Source: Streptomyces fradiae (lineage in GTDB: Bacteria; Actinomycetota; Actinomycetes; Streptomycetales; Streptomycetaceae). Taken from it: a stretch of DNA of 64,000 nt. Below, piece by piece: positions 1 through 8,334 of this stretch. Position 1 is the first letter of the stretch. The number at the start of each line of letters is the position of its first letter. Made by a program: the position numbers and the translations under genes. The stretch spans positions 806,001-870,000 of the forward strand of contig NZ_CP065958.1 of NCBI RefSeq assembly GCF_041270065.1, written 5' to 3'. Under the pieces are notes generated by a model, which saw nothing but the letters and a program-made list of their open reading frames with translations, was not told the origin of the DNA and ran no database searches.

Positions 1-2
1 GC

Positions 3-1544
3 TCAGTGGCCGGCGGCGAGTTCCCCGGAGAGCCTGCCGTGAAGATCGGCGCTGGATGTGTTCAGACCGGTGATCTCGACGGTCTTGCCGCGCTGGGCGT
101 ACTTGGTCTCGACGGCGTCGAGGGCGGCGACGGAGGAGGCGTCCCAGATGTGGGCGGCGGACAGGTCGATGACGACGTTCCGCGGATCGCCCGCGTAGTC
201 GAACTGTCCGACGAGGTCGTTGGACGAGGCGAAGAACAGCTCGCCGGTGACCCGGTAGACGACGGTGGCTCCGTCGGGGTCGGTGACGGCGGTGACCTGG
301 GCGAGGTGCGCGACGCGCTTGGCGAAGATGACCATGGCCGTGATCGAGCCGACGACGACGCCGATGGCGAGGTTCCCGGTGGCGACCACGCAGGCGACGG
401 TCACGAGCATGACCGCGATCTCACCGGCGGGCATCCGCTTGAGGGTCTTCGGCGCGATGGAGTGCCAGTCGAAGGTCGCGAACGACACCATGACCATGAC
501 GGCGACGAGGGCCGCCATGGGGATGTCGGAGACGAGCGGTCCGAAGGCCACGCACAGCACCATCAGGAACGCGCCGGCGAGGAAGGTGGAGAGCCGGGTG
601 CGCGCCCCGGACACCTTCACGTTGATCATCGTCTGGCCGATCATCGCGCAGCCGCCCATGCCGCCGAAGAAGCCGGTGACGATGTTGGCGATGCCCTGAC
701 CGATGGACTCGCGGGTCTTGTTGGAGTGGGTGTCGGTGATGTCGTCGACGAGCTTCGCCGTCATCAGCGACTCCATCAGACCGACCAGCGCCATCGCGAA
801 GGCGTACGGGGCGACGACAGTCAGCGTGTCGAGCGTGAACGGCACGTCCGGCAGGCCCGGTACGGGCAGGGAGGACGGCAGTTCGCCCTTGTCGCCGACG
901 GTCGGCACGGCGATCCCGGCCGCCACCGTGATCACGGTGAGGACCACGATCGTGACGAGCGGGGCCGGCACGACGGTGGTGATCCTCGGGAAGAGGACCA
1001 TCAGGGCCAGGCCGCCGATGACCAGCGGGTAGACCGGCCAGGGGACGTTCCTCAGCTCCGGGAGCTGGGCCAGGAAGATCAGGATCGCGAGGGAGTTGAC
1101 GAAGCCGACCATCACCGAGCGGGGTACGAACCGCATCAGCCTGGCCACCCCGAGCGCGCCCAGGACCACCTGGAAGACACCGGCGAGGATAACGGCCGCG
1201 ACGAGGTAACCGAAGCCGTGCTCACGGTTGAGCGGTGCGATCACCAGGGCCACGGCACCGGTGGCGGCGGAGATCATCGCCCGCCGGCCGCCGACGATGG
1301 AGATGGTCACGGCCATGGTGAACGAGGCGAACAGGCCGATGGCGGGGTCGACCCCCGCGATGATCGAGAACGAGATCGCCTCGGGGATCAGCGCCAGCGC
1401 GACCACGAGGCCGGCGAGCACCTCGGTGCGCCAGACCTTCGGATCGGAGATCCAGTCGGGCATCGGACGGCGCGGGCGCGCGGCCGGAGTGGGGGCGGTG
1501 GCGGCAGAAGACACGGAGACGGAACCTGTCGTACTCGGGCACAC
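3..1544 (-). CDS. SulP family inorganic anion transporter with C-terminal STAS domain
   Basis: Predicted integral membrane transporter of the SulP (SLC26-like) family, which moves sulfate, bicarbonate or related anions. The 513-residue product begins its membrane part with VLAGLVVALALIPEAISFS, the conserved SulP opening, followed by about ten further hydrophobic segments. A soluble C-terminal part (about residues 430-513, with VVIDLSAAHIWDASSVAALD) has the STAS-domain signature seen in this family and in anti-sigma-factor antagonists. The GTG at 1544 has no clear ribosome site; the ATG at 1463 (MPDWISDP) or an internal GTG is an alternative start. The gene is divergent from a MerR regulator, with a perfect palindrome between them, so MerR control is likely. 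The transported anion cannot be told from sequence. Confidence 0.9.
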   Translation of the reverse strand: MCPSTTGSVSVSSAATAPTPAARPRRPMPDWISDPKVWRTEVLAGLVVALALIPEAISFSIIAGVDPAIGLFASFTMAVTISIVGGRRAMISAATGAVALVIAPLNREHGFGYLVAAVILAGVFQVVLGALGVARLMRFVPRSVMVGFVNSLAILIFLAQLPELRNVPWPVYPLVIGGLALMVLFPRITTVVPAPLVTIVVLTVITVAAGIAVPTVGDKGELPSSLPVPGLPDVPFTLDTLTVVAPYAFAMALVGLMESLMTAKLVDDITDTHSNKTRESIGQGIANIVTGFFGGMGGCAMIGQTMINVKVSGARTRLSTFLAGAFLMVLCVAFGPLVSDIPMAALVAVMVMVSFATFDWHSIAPKTLKRMPAGEIAVMLVTVACVVATGNLAIGVVVGSITAMVIFAKRVAHLAQVTAVTDPDGATVVYRVTGELFFASSNDLVGQFDYAGDPRNVVIDLSAAHIWDASSVAALDAVETKYAQRGKTVEITGLNTSSADLHGRLSGELAAGH

Positions 1545-1659
1545 CGCTACGGCGGCGGGCAGGCGGCGGCGCGGGGCGTCATGGACTCGCGCACGCTTCT
1601 CGCCTGCGACAATCGGGACTTCGCCGGGGGCGGCTTCGATCCCGGCGCGACATGCAACT

Positions 1660-1679
1660 CTACCCTAACGTTAGGGTAG
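1660..1679. promoter_or_regulatory. 20-bp perfect palindrome, MerR-type operator
   Basis: CTACCCTAACGTTAGGGTAG reads the same on both strands and lies between the SulP and MerR genes. MerR regulators bind dyads of this size placed in an overlong promoter spacer. That the neighbouring MerR protein binds here is inference from position and symmetry. Confidence 0.75.
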
Positions 1680-1729
1680 GGATGGGCGGGCGCCCGCTCG
1701 GGCCCGGCCCCGCGATCACGGGAAGGGCC

Positions 1730-2167
1730 ATGGGGAGCACGGGCGTGGACGGCAAGCACATGCAGATCGGCGAGGTGGCCACGCGGACCGAGCTGTCCCT
1801 GCGCACGATCCGGCATTACGAGGAGGCCGGCCTGGTCGTGCCGTCCGCCCGCTCCCAGGGAGGCTTCCGCCTCTACACCGAGCGGGACGTCGAACGGCTC
1901 ATGGTCATCCGCCGCATGAAGCCGCTCGGCTTCACCCTGGAGCAGATGCGCGACCTGCTCGACGCCACCGACCGGCTGGACGGCGAGCACCTGTCGGCGG
2001 ACGAGCGGGAGCTCCTGCTCGACCGCGTCCGGGAGTACGAGCGGGGCGCCGCCGAGCAGGTGACCAAGCTGCGCGTCCAGCTGGCTCGGGCCGAGGAGTT
2101 CGCGCGGACGCTGCACGAGCGCGTCGAACGCAACCGGAGCGCCGGGGCCTCCACCGAGACCGTGTAG
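1730..2167 (+). CDS. MerR family transcriptional regulator
   Basis: DNA-binding regulator of the MerR family. The N-terminal winged helix-turn-helix begins at MQIGEVATRTELSLRTIRHY and continues through the wing (GGFRLYTERDVERL); an alpha-helical dimerisation region follows. No cysteine cluster of metal-sensing MerR proteins is visible. The frame stays open upstream to 1652, but that would run through the palindrome at 1660-1679, so a start at ATG 1730, GTG 1745 (GGGGAG seven bases before it) or ATG 1760 is more likely. The divergent SulP transporter is the obvious target. The gene ends in a strong hairpin shared with the convergent pectate lyase gene. Confidence 0.85.
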   Translation: MGSTGVDGKHMQIGEVATRTELSLRTIRHYEEAGLVVPSARSQGGFRLYTERDVERLMVIRRMKPLGFTLEQMRDLLDATDRLDGEHLSADERELLLDRVREYERGAAEQVTKLRVQLARAEEFARTLHERVERNRSAGASTETV

Positions 2168-2202
2168 AGAAGGGCCCGGCCGTACGCGGCCGGGCCCTTC
2201 TC
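2167..2202. terminator. Bidirectional hairpin terminator
   Basis: A 16-bp perfect GC-rich stem (2167-2182 with 2187-2202) closed by a TACG loop starts at the MerR stop codon and lies 17 bp before the convergent pectate lyase stop, so it can serve both genes. There is no long T-tract, as is usual in streptomycetes. Confidence 0.85.
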
Positions 2203-2218
2203 CCACAGTCGCCGCCCG

Positions 2219-3856
2219 CTAGCCGGCGTACGTCTCGAACTCGGCGACCTTCGGCGTGCCGGTCGCCCCGGTGATCTCGAAGGTGACCTTGCGCAGTGAG
2301 GTCCGGGGGAAGGCGATGGGGCCCGCACCGGTGCCGGTGCCGGTGGCCAGGACGGCGCCGGTGTCGGCGTCGGTCACCCGCCAGGTGCCGATGGTGCCCG
2401 CGGAGCCGGACGCCTCCCGGATGACGATCGAGGAGACGGAGACGGCGGAGCCCCACTTGATGGAGATCGAGCCGGTCGAGCCGGCCGGCGACCAGTAGGT
2501 GCTCATGTCACCGTCGCGGACGTTGCCGTAACTCGTGCCGTCGGCCTTGCTGGAGCCGTCGGAGCCGGCGCCGATGCTGAGGTTGGTCCCGGAGGGCTGG
2601 GTCGCCGTCGGGGTGGGGGTGGGGGTCGGGGTGGTCTGGGTCGGCGTGGGTGCGGGGGTGGTCGTGGTGGGCGTCGGCGCCGGGGTCTGCGGCGAGCAGG
2701 AACCGTCCGACACGAGCAGCCCCTTGCCCGCGCCCGCCGTCCGGCTCACGACGTCCGGCACGCAGGCGGCCGCGTCCAGGGTGTACGCGTACGGGATGCT
2801 CACCGTGGTGTTCGACCGTACGTCGGGGCCGGCCGGGTGGTAGTCCGACTCCGGCGCCGACCAGGTCACGCCGTCGAAGACGTTGCCGCTCACCTGCCAG
2901 TAGCCGGCCGCGTCGGTGTAGAAGGTGCCCAGGACGTCCTTGGAGTCCTCGAAGTAGTTGTTGTCGACCTTGGCGTGGGCGCCCGCACGGGAGTTGATGC
3001 CCGATTCGTTGAGGTGCAGGTAGTGGTTGTTGTACATGTGCGCGGTCCCGCCGCGGAGCAGGGGCGCGCGGGAGTCGATGTTCTCGTACAGGTTGTGGTG
3101 GTACGTGAGGAAGCCGTTGGACAGCTCGGTCTCGCTGGAGCCGACGAGGCCGCCCCGGCCGGAGTTGCGCAGGATGCTGTAGGACAGGGTCACGTACTGG
3201 GTGTTGTCCTTCAGGTCGAAGAGGCCGTCGTACCCTTCCGACTCCCCGCCGGACGCCTCCAGGGTGGTGTGGTCGACCCAGACGTTGCGGACGTCGTTCT
3301 CCATGCCGATGGCGTCGCCGCCGTTGGACGTGGGCGAGCCGGACTTCTTGACGTTCCGGACGGTCACGTTCTGGATGATGATGTTGCTCGACTCGCGGAT
3401 GTGGATGCCGAGTTGGTCGAAGACGGCGCCGCTGCCGACGCCGACGATGGTGACGTTGCTGATCTGCTTGAGCTCGATGACGCCGTCCGCGGTGTTGCAG
3501 CTCGCGCCCGACACCTTCGAGGTGTTGGCGTGGTTGATGATGCCTTCGACCTCGATGGTGATCGGTGTGCTGCTGCTCGCCCGCCCGCAGAGGGCGGCGT
3601 GGATCGCGGTGCCGGTCGTGGCCCGCACGGTCTGCCCGCCGGCGCCGCCGGTGGTGCCGCCGTTCTGCGTCGCGTAGCCGGTGGCGCTCCCGGTCGCGGC
3701 CGAGGCCTGGGGCATCGCCGCCACCACACCGACCGCGGCGGCCAGGGCCGTCACGGCGAGACCCGCCGAGAGTCGCACCGCCGTCGATCGTCGTGCCGCC
3801 GATCGCTCTGCTGTCGTTCGCCGTGCTGCCAATCGCCTTGCTGTCGATCGCCTCAT
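2219..3856 (-). CDS. Secreted pectate lyase (PL1 family) with C-terminal accessory domain
   Basis: Extracellular enzyme predicted to cleave polygalacturonate by beta-elimination. The chosen ATG at 3856 follows GGAGACGGCG. The N-terminus has an unusually long Arg/Ser/Thr-rich stretch before a hydrophobic signal core ending ASA. The catalytic part is a right-handed beta-helix with the PL1 elements VWVDHTTLE, RGGLVGSS and the DSRAPLLRGG motif that includes the catalytic arginine. A Pro/Thr linker of TPTP repeats separates it from a roughly 110-residue C-terminal domain (about NLSIGAGSDGSSKADG to AEFETYAG) resembling carbohydrate-binding or discoidin-like modules. A longer frame to 3958 would read through the promoter and operator, so I rejected it. 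Confidence 0.9.
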   Translation of the reverse strand: MRRSTARRLAARRTTAERSAARRSTAVRLSAGLAVTALAAAVGVVAAMPQASAATGSATGYATQNGGTTGGAGGQTVRATTGTAIHAALCGRASSSTPITIEVEGIINHANTSKVSGASCNTADGVIELKQISNVTIVGVGSGAVFDQLGIHIRESSNIIIQNVTVRNVKKSGSPTSNGGDAIGMENDVRNVWVDHTTLEASGGESEGYDGLFDLKDNTQYVTLSYSILRNSGRGGLVGSSETELSNGFLTYHHNLYENIDSRAPLLRGGTAHMYNNHYLHLNESGINSRAGAHAKVDNNYFEDSKDVLGTFYTDAAGYWQVSGNVFDGVTWSAPESDYHPAGPDVRSNTTVSIPYAYTLDAAACVPDVVSRTAGAGKGLLVSDGSCSPQTPAPTPTTTTPAPTPTQTTPTPTPTPTATQPSGTNLSIGAGSDGSSKADGTSYGNVRDGDMSTYWSPAGSTGSISIKWGSAVSVSSIVIREASGSAGTIGTWRVTDADTGAVLATGTGTGAGPIAFPRTSLRKVTFEITGATGTPKVAEFETYAG

Positions 3857-3905
3857 CGCCGTCTCCGAATCTCTGATTCGTTGTCGATTGCCGTACCCCG
3901 CAAGA

Positions 3906-3921
3906 CAGAAAGCGCTTTCTG
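3906..3921. promoter_or_regulatory. LacI-type palindromic operator of the pectate lyase gene
   Basis: CAGAAAGCGCTTTCTG is a perfect 16-bp palindrome with the central CG typical of LacI-family operators. It sits just downstream of the predicted transcription start and 50 bp before the pectate lyase start codon, the place where a repressor would block initiation. The cognate regulator is not identifiable. Confidence 0.65.
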
Positions 3922-3929
3922 CCCGACGC

Positions 3930-3958
3930 ACGATAGGGGTCCCGCAGAGGGCTGACAA
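3930..3958 (-). promoter_or_regulatory. Predicted promoter of the pectate lyase gene
   Basis: On the minus strand TTGTCA (3953-3958) and TATCGT (3930-3935) are separated by exactly 17 bp, a good housekeeping-sigma promoter. The start point would fall at or just before the palindrome at 3906-3921. Confidence 0.6.
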
Positions 3959-4019
3959 GGCTCGCGGAACGAACGCGTTCCCGGGGCCGCGCCCGCTCGG
4001 GCCGGCCCCGCGACACGTT

Positions 4020-5132
4020 CTAGAGCGCGATCCACTCCGTGGACGTCGTGACCTCGTTCAGGACCTCCGGGAGCGGCTCGATGCCCAGACCGGGGCCCGT
4101 CGGGACGTCGAGATGCCCGTCGGCGAGGACGAACGGCTCGGTGATGTCCGTGGCGAAGTAGCGGTGCGAGCCGGAGGTGTCGCCGGGGAGGGTGAAGCCC
4201 GGCAGGGCGGCGAGGGCGACGTTGGCGGCGCGGCCGATGCCGGTTTCCAGCATGCCGCCGCACCAGACGGGGACGCCGTGGGCGCGGGCGATGTCGTGGA
4301 TGCGGCGGGCTTCGAGGTAGCCGCCGACCCGGGCCGGCTTGATGTTGATGATCGAGCAGGCGCCGAGGGTGATGGCCGCGGCGGCGTCGGCGGCGGACTC
4401 GATGGACTCGTCCAGGCAGACGGGCGTGCGCAGCAGTCTGGCGAGCTGGGCGTGCTGGACCATGTCGTCGTTGGCGAGGGGCTGTTCGATGAGAAGCAGC
4501 CCGAAGTCGTCGAGCTTGGCGAGGTGTTGGGCGTCGACGAGGGTGTACGCGGCGTTGGCGTCGACCTGGAGGAGGAGGTCGTCGCCGAAGCGCTCGCGGA
4601 CCGCGCGGACGGGCGCGATGTCCCAACCGGGTTCGATCTTCAGCTTGATCCGGACGTAGCCCTCGGCGACATAGCCCTCCACCGCGTCCAGGAGCTCGGG
4701 TATCGAGTTCATGATGCCGACGGAGACGCCGCACGGCACGCGGTCGCGGGATGCGCCCAGGTGGGCGGCGAAGGACTCGCCAGTCAGGCGGAGTTGGGCG
4801 TCGAGGACGGCGGTCTCCAGGACCGACTTGGCCATGTGGTGGCCGGTGAAGGGTTCGAGGGCGCGGCCGACGCCCGCCGCGTCCACGCCGTCCTTCGGCA
4901 GGGCCGGGACGAGGTGGCGGCGCAGGACGTCCTGGGCCCCGTCGACGTACTCGGAGCAGTAGCGCGGCTCGGACATGGCCGCGCACTCCGCCCAGCCCTC
5001 GGTGCCGTCGGAGGTGACGACGCGGACGAGGAGGACGTCGCGGCTGGTCTCGACGCCGAAGGAGGTGCGGAACGGGGCGACGAGCGGCATCGCGATGCGG
5101 CGCAGTTCGACGCCGGAGATCTTGGTCTTCAT
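4020..5132 (-). CDS. Enolase-superfamily N-acyl(succinyl)amino acid racemase / o-succinylbenzoate synthase-like
   Basis: A 370-residue MenC/NAAAR-type member of the enolase superfamily. The visible active site is complete: KLK at 163-165 (catalytic lysine), metal ligands D191 (LLLQVDANAAY), E216 (LLIEQPL) and D241 (VCLDESI), and the second catalytic lysine K265 (INIKPARVGG). This family includes enzymes making o-succinylbenzoate for menaquinone and enzymes racemising N-succinyl- or N-acyl-amino acids. No menaquinone genes are nearby. A GNAT acyltransferase and an M20 deacylase lie directly upstream in the same operon, which matches the described N-succinylamino acid racemase pathway for turning D- into L-amino acids. 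I favour that role; some members do both reactions. Confidence 0.85.
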   Translation of the reverse strand: MKTKISGVELRRIAMPLVAPFRTSFGVETSRDVLLVRVVTSDGTEGWAECAAMSEPRYCSEYVDGAQDVLRRHLVPALPKDGVDAAGVGRALEPFTGHHMAKSVLETAVLDAQLRLTGESFAAHLGASRDRVPCGVSVGIMNSIPELLDAVEGYVAEGYVRIKLKIEPGWDIAPVRAVRERFGDDLLLQVDANAAYTLVDAQHLAKLDDFGLLLIEQPLANDDMVQHAQLARLLRTPVCLDESIESAADAAAAITLGACSIINIKPARVGGYLEARRIHDIARAHGVPVWCGGMLETGIGRAANVALAALPGFTLPGDTSGSHRYFATDITEPFVLADGHLDVPTGPGLGIEPLPEVLNEVTTSTEWIAL

Positions 5133-5155
5133 GTGCGGGTGGCTCCTGGGCTGGT

Positions 5156-5929
5156 TCAGGCTGCGGTGCGGTGGACGACGTAGCTGCGGCGGTCGTGGAA
5201 GCCGGCGACACGGGCGCCTTCGGCGAGCAGGCCGCCGAGCACGTGCCGTACGGCGAGGCGCCAGTCCCGGGCGGCGCCCGGGTCGGTGCGGCGCAGGGAC
5301 TCGATGTCGTCGGGGAGGTCGACGAGGACGGTGCCGGTGTCGGCCGGGCCGATCACGGGGCGGCCGTCGTCGTTCCGGACGCCGTACGAGGCACCGGCCG
5401 GCGGGTCCAGGGGGTGCGGCGCCACGGGCGCGGTCAGGTCCCAGGCGGCCAGGACCCGGTCGGACTCGTCGCCGCCGTTGATGGCGTCGTCCATCTCGCC
5501 GTAGAACGACTGCAGGTACTCCACCGGGCGGGCGCCGAGCTTGACCAGGTTGAAGTGGGCGTTGCGGCGGATCAGCGGGTCGTAGGTCCAGGTGATCCGC
5601 TTGATCCCGCGGGCGAGGGCCCAGTCGCGCTGGTGCATTTTGAGGGCGAGGCCGATGCCGCGCCCCATGGCCGTGCCGGTGATGTGGGAGTGCAGGGTGG
5701 TGCCGATGGGGTCGCCGTAGAAGGCGACGGACGCACCGACCAGGCGCCCGCCCTCGTACGCCCCGGCGACGTAGTTGCCCGCGTGGGACAGGGCGCGCAT
5801 CACCTCGGCGGAGACGGGCGGGCTGTCCGCGTCGGTCCCCCATATGCCGGCGTAGAGACGGCTGACGGTGTCGAGGTCCTCCATCGCGTGGAGTTCTCTG
5901 AGCTCGAGTTCGAGGCCTGGTGCGTTCAC
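5156..5929 (-). CDS. GNAT family N-acyltransferase, possible D-amino acid N-succinyltransferase
   Basis: A 257-residue GNAT protein. The acetyl/succinyl-CoA binding region is seen around THSHITGTAMGRGIGLALKM (about residues 80-100), with the hydrophobic strand before it. The GTG start at 5929 overlaps the upstream M20 gene by four bases, and the racemase gene follows 23 bp downstream, so the three are almost certainly co-translated. In the N-succinylamino acid racemase pathway described from Geobacillus kaustophilus, a GNAT protein succinylates D-amino acids before racemisation. The same job here is inference from the operon; the acyl donor and substrate are not readable. Confidence 0.8.
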   Translation of the reverse strand: MNAPGLELELRELHAMEDLDTVSRLYAGIWGTDADSPPVSAEVMRALSHAGNYVAGAYEGGRLVGASVAFYGDPIGTTLHSHITGTAMGRGIGLALKMHQRDWALARGIKRITWTYDPLIRRNAHFNLVKLGARPVEYLQSFYGEMDDAINGGDESDRVLAAWDLTAPVAPHPLDPPAGASYGVRNDDGRPVIGPADTGTVLVDLPDDIESLRRTDPGAARDWRLAVRHVLGGLLAEGARVAGFHDRRSYVVHRTAA

Positions 5930-7068
5930 TGCAGCGCTCCGACGAGATGGGCCAGGAGCCGGGCGCGGTCCGGCATCGTGGTGGTGACGACGTGTTCGTG
6001 GGCGGCGTGGGCGCCGTCGCCGACGGCGCCGAGCCCGTCGAGGGTGGGGCAGCCGGCTCCGGCGGTGTAGTTGCCGTCGGAGGCGCCGCCGACGGCCGCC
6101 TGCCACAGCGGGCCGAGGCCGAGTCGCGCGGCGACGTCGCCGGCGAGGGCGAACAGCTTGGCGGAGGCCTCGGGGTCCAGGGGCGGGCGGTTGGGGCCTC
6201 CGGAGACCAGGAGGCGCGCCCGCGGGTCGTGCGGTCGCAGGGTCCTGATCAGCTGGTCGACCGCGTCCTGGGCCGCCGCGCTGGGCACCCGTACGTCGAC
6301 GCTGAGGTCGGCCCGGGCGGGCACGGTGTTGCTCGCGGTGCCGGCCGTCATGACGGTGGGAACGACGGTCGTCCCGGGCCCGGTCCGCGCGGTGACGGTG
6401 TCGGCGATCCGGCCCAGGGCCAGGAGCTGGTGGGCGAGTTCGGTCGCCGCGTTGACGCCCTTCTCGGGTTCGAGCCCGGAGTGGGCGGCGCGGCCGTGGA
6501 CCGTGAGGTCGTAGAGGGAGACGCCCTTGCGGGCGGTCTTGAGGGCTCCCCCGGGCGCGGACGCCTCCAGGACGAGGGCGGCCTCGCACTGCCGCGCCAG
6601 CTCCTCGATCAGCGGACGGGAGGTGTCCGAGCCGACCTCCTCGTCGCCCGTGACCAGCACGCACACCCCGTCCAGGGACGGCAGCGAGGCCAGGGCGTGG
6701 AACATCTGCACCAGGCCGGCCTTCATGTCGAAGACGCCGGGGCCGCGGGCGATGTCCCGCTCCACCGACCAGGGGTGGGTCTTGATCGAGCCGATCGGCC
6801 ACACGGTGTCGTGGTGCCCCAGGAGCAGGATGCGCGGGGCACCGAAGCTCCACCGGACGTGGGTGACGCCGTCGACGACCAGTGTCTCGGGGCGGGCGCC
6901 GAGCAGCCGGCTCCCCTGGTCGGCGACGACGCGCGCGCTGCGGGCGACGGCGGCGTGGTCGGCGGAGTACGACTCGCAGGTCACAAGTTCTTCGAGGTCG
7001 GCGAGCATGGCGCCGAGGCCGGGCGCTGGACGCGCCCGGGCGGGCAGGGGTTCTTGGTCAACCGGCAC
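5926..7068 (-). CDS. M20 family metallopeptidase, predicted N-acyl-L-amino acid deacylase
   Basis: A 380-residue M20 hydrolase of the carboxypeptidase G2/desuccinylase type. Zinc-binding and catalytic residues are present: H85 and D87 (LLGHHDTVWP), D114 (GPGVFDMKAG) and E143-E144 (GDEEVGS), with the dimerisation lid in between and a late metal-ligand histidine (AAHEHVV). The GTG start at 7068 has a strong AGGAGG site. It is the first gene of the operon with the GNAT acyltransferase and racemase, where it would hydrolyse the N-acyl-L-amino acid and so make the conversion irreversible. Glutamate carboxypeptidase activity is an alternative. A TTCGTAC-type motif lies about 90 bp upstream. Confidence 0.87.
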   Translation of the reverse strand: MPVDQEPLPARARPAPGLGAMLADLEELVTCESYSADHAAVARSARVVADQGSRLLGARPETLVVDGVTHVRWSFGAPRILLLGHHDTVWPIGSIKTHPWSVERDIARGPGVFDMKAGLVQMFHALASLPSLDGVCVLVTGDEEVGSDTSRPLIEELARQCEAALVLEASAPGGALKTARKGVSLYDLTVHGRAAHSGLEPEKGVNAATELAHQLLALGRIADTVTARTGPGTTVVPTVMTAGTASNTVPARADLSVDVRVPSAAAQDAVDQLIRTLRPHDPRARLLVSGGPNRPPLDPEASAKLFALAGDVAARLGLGPLWQAAVGGASDGNYTAGAGCPTLDGLGAVGDGAHAAHEHVVTTTMPDRARLLAHLVGALQ

Positions 7069-7156
7069 GGTGGTTCCTCCTGGTGGGGATGGACGCCACG
7101 CTAGGCAGGCCGCGATCACGGCGGTTGGTGTCACGGTGAGGAACGTGGGCGTCCGG

Positions 7157-7173
7157 TTCGTACGAGGGCCCAA
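7157..7173. promoter_or_regulatory. TTCGTAC-type motif upstream of the M20 operon (possible PucR site)
   Basis: TTCGTACGAGGGCCCAA resembles elements at 13626, 17110, 19589 and 20430, each in or near a promoter of this block; the match to 13626 over TACGAGG-CCCAA is nearly exact. PucR encoded at 17889-19511 is the only local regulator. Assignment is inference. Confidence 0.4.
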
Positions 7174-7204
7174 GGTGACGCCCCGGGCGGCACCCGAGGC
7201 GGCA

Positions 7205-7236
7205 TCCGAGGCTCCGAGGCTCCGAGGCTCCGAGGT
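7205..7236. repeat. Tandem 8-bp repeat, four copies
   Basis: TCCGAGGC is repeated three times and followed by TCCGAGGT, ending at the stop codon of the dipeptidase gene. No hairpin function is evident; it may be a simple slippage repeat. Confidence 0.8.
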
Positions 7237-8258
7237 CAGCCCATGTGCGTGGCCATGAGCCGCCGTACGTTCCCGCCGAGGATCTTGAGGATGTCCGCCT
7301 CCGGCAGCCCCCGGCGCACCAGTGCCTCGGTCACCAGCGGCATTCCCGCCGGACCTTCGAGCCCGGGAAAGTCGAACATCGGGTCCTCGTCGTCGAGGCT
7401 CTCGCAGCAGGGCGGGGTGACGTCGTGCATGACCTCGCGGACGAAGTCCGCGCCGAGGCCGACGTGGTCGGTCCCGGCGACGGAGACGATGTGCTCGATG
7501 TGGTCGACGATCCGGTCGGTGCTCACCTTCGCCTGCTCGTCGGTGAGGAAGTCGGGCACGAAGTTCACGCACACCACACCGCCGGTGGCGGCCACGCCCC
7601 GGATCTGCTCGTCGGTGAGGTTGCGGTGGTGGTCGCGCAGGGCCCGGGCGCACGAGTGGGTGGCGATCAGCGGCCGGGTCGCCAGCTCCAGAACGTGCTC
7701 GACGCCGCTCGCTCCCAGGTGGGAGATGTCGAAGAGAATGCCGAGGCGTTCCATCTCGCCCAGCGCCTCGACGCCGGGCACGGTCAGCCGGCTGCCGGTG
7801 GCGTCCTCGCGGCTGCCGTCGGCGAGCGGGGTGCGCCCCCAGTGGGCGATGGAGGCGATCCGTACGCCGAGCCGGAAGAGGGTGGCGAAGAGCTCGACGG
7901 AGGCGTCGATGCCGGGGGCGCTCTCCAGGGCGAGGACCAGCGCGATCCTCCCTTCGGCGAGGGCCGCGTCGATGTCGGCGCCGTCGCGGCAGAGGACGAC
8001 CTGGTCGGCGTTGGCCTCGGCGAGGACATGGGCGCACTCGATCATGCGGAGGGTCTGCCGCAGCGCGCCTTCGGGGCGGTACTGGTCGTCGATGAACACC
8101 GGAAGCACCTGGATGTCGATGCCGCCCTCGCGCAGCTGCGGCAGCCAGCGTTCGCGGAAGAAGGAACCCCAGCGCATCGGCGGGCGGGCGGCGACGGCCA
8201 TCAGCAGGTCGTTGTGGGCGTCGGCGACGACGGCGCGGTGGTGGAGTGCGAGGGGCAT
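7236..8258 (-). CDS. Membrane dipeptidase-like peptidase (M19 / renal dipeptidase family)
   Basis: A 340-residue zinc dipeptidase of family M19, which cleaves dipeptides and tolerates a D-residue at the C-terminal position. The metal-binding ADAHND motif is at residues 12-17, followed by the conserved Glu region (LVLALESAP), DISHLG and THSCARALRDHHRN, which carry further ligands and substrate residues. No signal peptide is seen, so it is probably cytoplasmic. It lies between the M20 operon and the peptide ABC importer, all on the same strand, and would free amino acids, including D-forms, from imported dipeptides. A hairpin at 8286-8321 separates it from the transporter genes. Confidence 0.9.
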   Translation of the reverse strand: MPLALHHRAVVADAHNDLLMAVAARPPMRWGSFFRERWLPQLREGGIDIQVLPVFIDDQYRPEGALRQTLRMIECAHVLAEANADQVVLCRDGADIDAALAEGRIALVLALESAPGIDASVELFATLFRLGVRIASIAHWGRTPLADGSREDATGSRLTVPGVEALGEMERLGILFDISHLGASGVEHVLELATRPLIATHSCARALRDHHRNLTDEQIRGVAATGGVVCVNFVPDFLTDEQAKVSTDRIVDHIEHIVSVAGTDHVGLGADFVREVMHDVTPPCCESLDDEDPMFDFPGLEGPAGMPLVTEALVRRGLPEADILKILGGNVRRLMATHMG

Positions 8259-8285
8259 GGCGGGGCCTTTCGGGCAGGGGAAGGC

Positions 8286-8321
8286 GGCGTCCGGCGGCCC
8301 GTACCAGGGCCGCCGGACGCC
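8286..8321. terminator. Hairpin terminator after the peptide ABC operon
   Basis: A perfect 15-bp GC-rich stem (8286-8300 with 8307-8321) with a GTACCA loop follows the stop of the ATPase gene at 8335 on the minus strand. Confidence 0.85.
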
Positions 8322-8334
8322 ACGTCAGGGGGAC

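Noticed and set aside
4020..5132. Menaquinone o-succinylbenzoate synthase as the sole role of the enolase-superfamily gene
   Set aside because: No other menaquinone gene is nearby and the operon partners fit N-acylamino acid racemisation; kept only as an alternative.
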